The notes beneath the pieces are model-generated. The model was given only the letters and a program-made list of their open reading frames with translations, did no database searches and had not been told where the DNA came from. Positions 62,360 to 64,000 of a stretch of DNA of 64,000 nucleotides are shown here, in pieces. This stretch comes from Sympetrum striolatum (taxonomy: Eukaryota > Arthropoda > Insecta > Odonata > Libellulidae). Positions within the stretch are counted from its first letter, which is position 1; each line of letters opens with the position of its first letter. Location: positions 496,001 through 560,000 of the forward strand of contig CANPUZ010000058.1 in NCBI GenBank assembly GCA_947579665.1, given 5' to 3'. Position numbers and translations under genes: made by a program.

Positions 62360-63130
62360 CTCCAAGGTTACCCTTTGGTTGGATAGGACGTTTAGGCGTC
62401 CCAAGAAGCAGTGCTAATCGGAAGGGTTCCTCTTGGTCCACCCGCACCTTGTAGGCTGTCCGCTTTCCGTTCCTATTCGAGTTACGATTTGTTTTTCGTA
62501 TTAAAAAAAACGTGACTTTGAAGACATTTTTCCCCATGGCGACTTAAATAATCAAGATACAGAGTTAATTTTTTTCTTTATAATAACTGAGTATTTGCTC
62601 TAACCGAAGTAAAAACATTTGTCGTCACAGCTGCTTCCATTCCGTCGGAATAAAATTTGAAATTTCGAAAACTGTGACCTCACGAATTTGATCAAACTCT
62701 TTGAGGCCAATTTTAAAAAAAGTGACGAAAAATGTGTGACTTGACTACCTTAAAAACTTGCCCAATTCATCAGCTATTTGCAACGTCAATCTTACTGAGA
62801 TATCTTTACTGCAACGTACTTAAAATTGGATTTGAAACATAGAAAGTCGTGGATTCTCACTGTTTCTACGGACGAGTCAAAACCTCATTGAAACCCAAAT
62901 TGGTGTTATATTAATGAGTCCAATTATCCAAATTAGAAAACGTATTTCTTATCGGCATTAATTAGGCGCTCTTATGGCGGTAAGAAACAATACCACTTCC
63001 CTCTCGTTACTAGGCGAAGTCGACAACAATATCCCTCGCGAGTATTACAATGTATGAACCATTGTTGGGAGCCACGGCGTAACTAAGCATTCCCAACAAT
63101 GCATCCCGCGAACATTGCAATTAATGCACT
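62360..63130 (+). repeat. Diverged duplicate of 35600-36500
   Basis: Matches in order: AAGAAGCAGTGCTAATCGGA against AGAAGCAGTGATAATCGTAA, ATTCGAGTTACGATTTG, CACAGCTGCTTCCATTCCGT, TTCTTATCGGCATTAATTAG then GCGCTCTTATGGCGGTAAGA. It lies directly downstream of the 45-bp exon candidate, just as the partner lies downstream of the recursive-splice-like site. Confidence 0.75.
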
Positions 63131-63290
63131 CATCTACCTGTTAGGGACTATTGTTGAAAGTAACTGAGCATTCCCAACAATGCATCCCTCGAACATTGCA
63201 ATTAATGCACTCATTTACCTGTTAGGGACTATTGTTGAAAGTAACCAAGCATTCCCCAACAATGCATCAATCGATCCTTTCAATTCCAAC
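63060..63290 (+). repeat. 81-bp tandem repeat, about 2.5 units
   Basis: GCATTCCCAACAATGCATCC recurs at 63087, 63168 and 63249, exactly 81 bp apart, with GAACATTGCAATTAATGCAC and TGTTAGGGACTATTGTTGAA in between. The unit derives from the CAACAATGCATCCC blocks also seen at 36.4-36.85 kb. Confidence 0.9.
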
Positions 63291-63559
63291 GCAGTCATTT
63301 TTGATGAATTGTTTCCCAGCCTATCTGCGTTTGAGGCACTTCTTAATATCACTACTTTTTGGGACTCTTATTATACATTTCGCATCTTCGATAGGTTCAT
63401 TCATGTTTGCACCATTCAAATGTGCGCCTCTCACTTCACTTGTATTCCCAATGCACATTCGCTTACATTTCTTTCCATGAGTCGTTAATTCAGTCCGTCA
63501 ATTCGCTATTCTTGCGAAGATACGTATTTTATTTCAAATTTTTCTTGCTGTCCAATTTC

Positions 63560-64000
63560 ATATACACTCTATGTTTTTTTGATTATTTTATTCATTCTCA
63601 ACCTTATTTAATCCTAATTTAATCATTTTCAACAATGTATCTAATCGTTTTACTATTCTTGAAATATTCTTACGTGTTTTATCTTTTTTTATGCTGCTGT
63701 TCTCGAAATTTAGAATTAGTGTCATTTGTGAACATGTTTTATTTGATTTGAATCGATAGTGAATCTGTATTTTTCCCCCGTCTATTTTGCGTGGTTTTCT
63801 TTTCACACTTCCCCTTTCCTGTGAGTGTTTTCCTGCAGTTTCGTCCTGAGCCCTCAGCTTAGGTTTTTTTAAATCCACATATTACTTTTCTTCTTTAGCA
63901 AACCATCTCTTTCCTTCTGTTTCTCATCTGACGATTGGTTAGGCGTAAGAAGAGACTTCCTAGTCTCAATATCGCTCTAATAAGGTACTTTTATTGTTAT
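63560..64000 (-). repeat. Repeat shared with 790-1080
   Basis: Pyrimidine-rich on the plus strand, with a 96-codon Lys/Arg-rich minus frame (63588-63878). The right half matches 880-1060 as described there. It runs off the window edge. Confidence 0.45.

Overview
This is an AT-rich eukaryotic window, almost certainly from an arthropod and probably an insect. The evidence is the density of Helitrons ending in CTAG, arthropod-type CR1-like non-LTR retrotransposon tails (CTGCCACACGCCGAAAGG type), YADD-type non-LTR reverse transcriptase relics, a pogo/Tigger-like element with CAGTCGAACCTCGATAACTCG ends, and no prokaryotic gene organisation. No intact protein-coding gene is visible. The longest open frames are about 100-135 codons, and most lie in repeats or low-complexity DNA. 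I cannot name the species or the host gene.

The most economical reading is a repeat-filled long intron or intergenic stretch. Three small plus-strand sites look like exons or recursive-splicing points: a 49-bp exon candidate at 14082-14130, a CAG|GTAAGT site at 35491-35499, and a 45-bp exon candidate at 62221-62265. The outer two are recognisably similar to each other. The 35.5 kb site and the 62.2 kb exon also share homologous downstream sequence, so one ancestral segment seems to have been duplicated about 27 kb apart.

Layout. 0-6 kb: relics of YADD-type non-LTR retrotransposons on the minus strand, a short Helitron (215-788), a RepC element, a RepD element, and a CR1-like copy inserted into an older LINE. 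6-8 kb: Helitron pieces and AT-rich DNA. 8.3-12.6 kb: a RepC element split by a 3.7-kb DNA transposon with 1.06-kb terminal inverted repeats and a 4-bp target duplication. 12.65-13.5 kb: a HelE element. 14-17.8 kb: exon candidate, RepC copy and Helitron fragments. 18.1-22.4 kb: a degenerate satellite of about 190 bp period, itself invaded by a Helitron and a RepD element. 22.4-31.3 kb: HelE, two piggyBac-like MITEs, a CR1 tail, RepC copies, an RNase H relic and Helitrons. 32.3-38 kb: a second CR1-like copy, RepC, the recursive-splice-like site, duplicated sequence and HelE. 39-44.8 kb: a tandem repeat, a GC-rich patch, a pogo-like element, a second long-TIR transposon and a 185-bp tandem repeat. 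45-57 kb: a 40-bp minisatellite, a Helitron nested in RepD, a GC-rich island, two abutting Helitron-type elements, a full RepC and a 128-bp tandem repeat. 57-64 kb: a GC-rich island, a 180-bp satellite invaded by a CR1 tail and a HelE, more Helitron pieces, the second exon candidate and the duplicated segment.

Three observations stand out. (1) HelE elements are arrays of modules of about 168 bp, each centred on a palindrome around GGTTCGANNCC, identical to the tRNA T-arm / RNA polymerase III B-box consensus. (2) RepC and RepD elements carry perfect ETS-type ACCGGAAGT motifs at fixed places in each internal unit, giving roughly thirty in the window. (3) Several nested insertions can be resolved to the base by rebuilding the empty site. 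Family names used here (HelA, HelE, RepC, RepD, LTIR) are working labels of mine, not published names.
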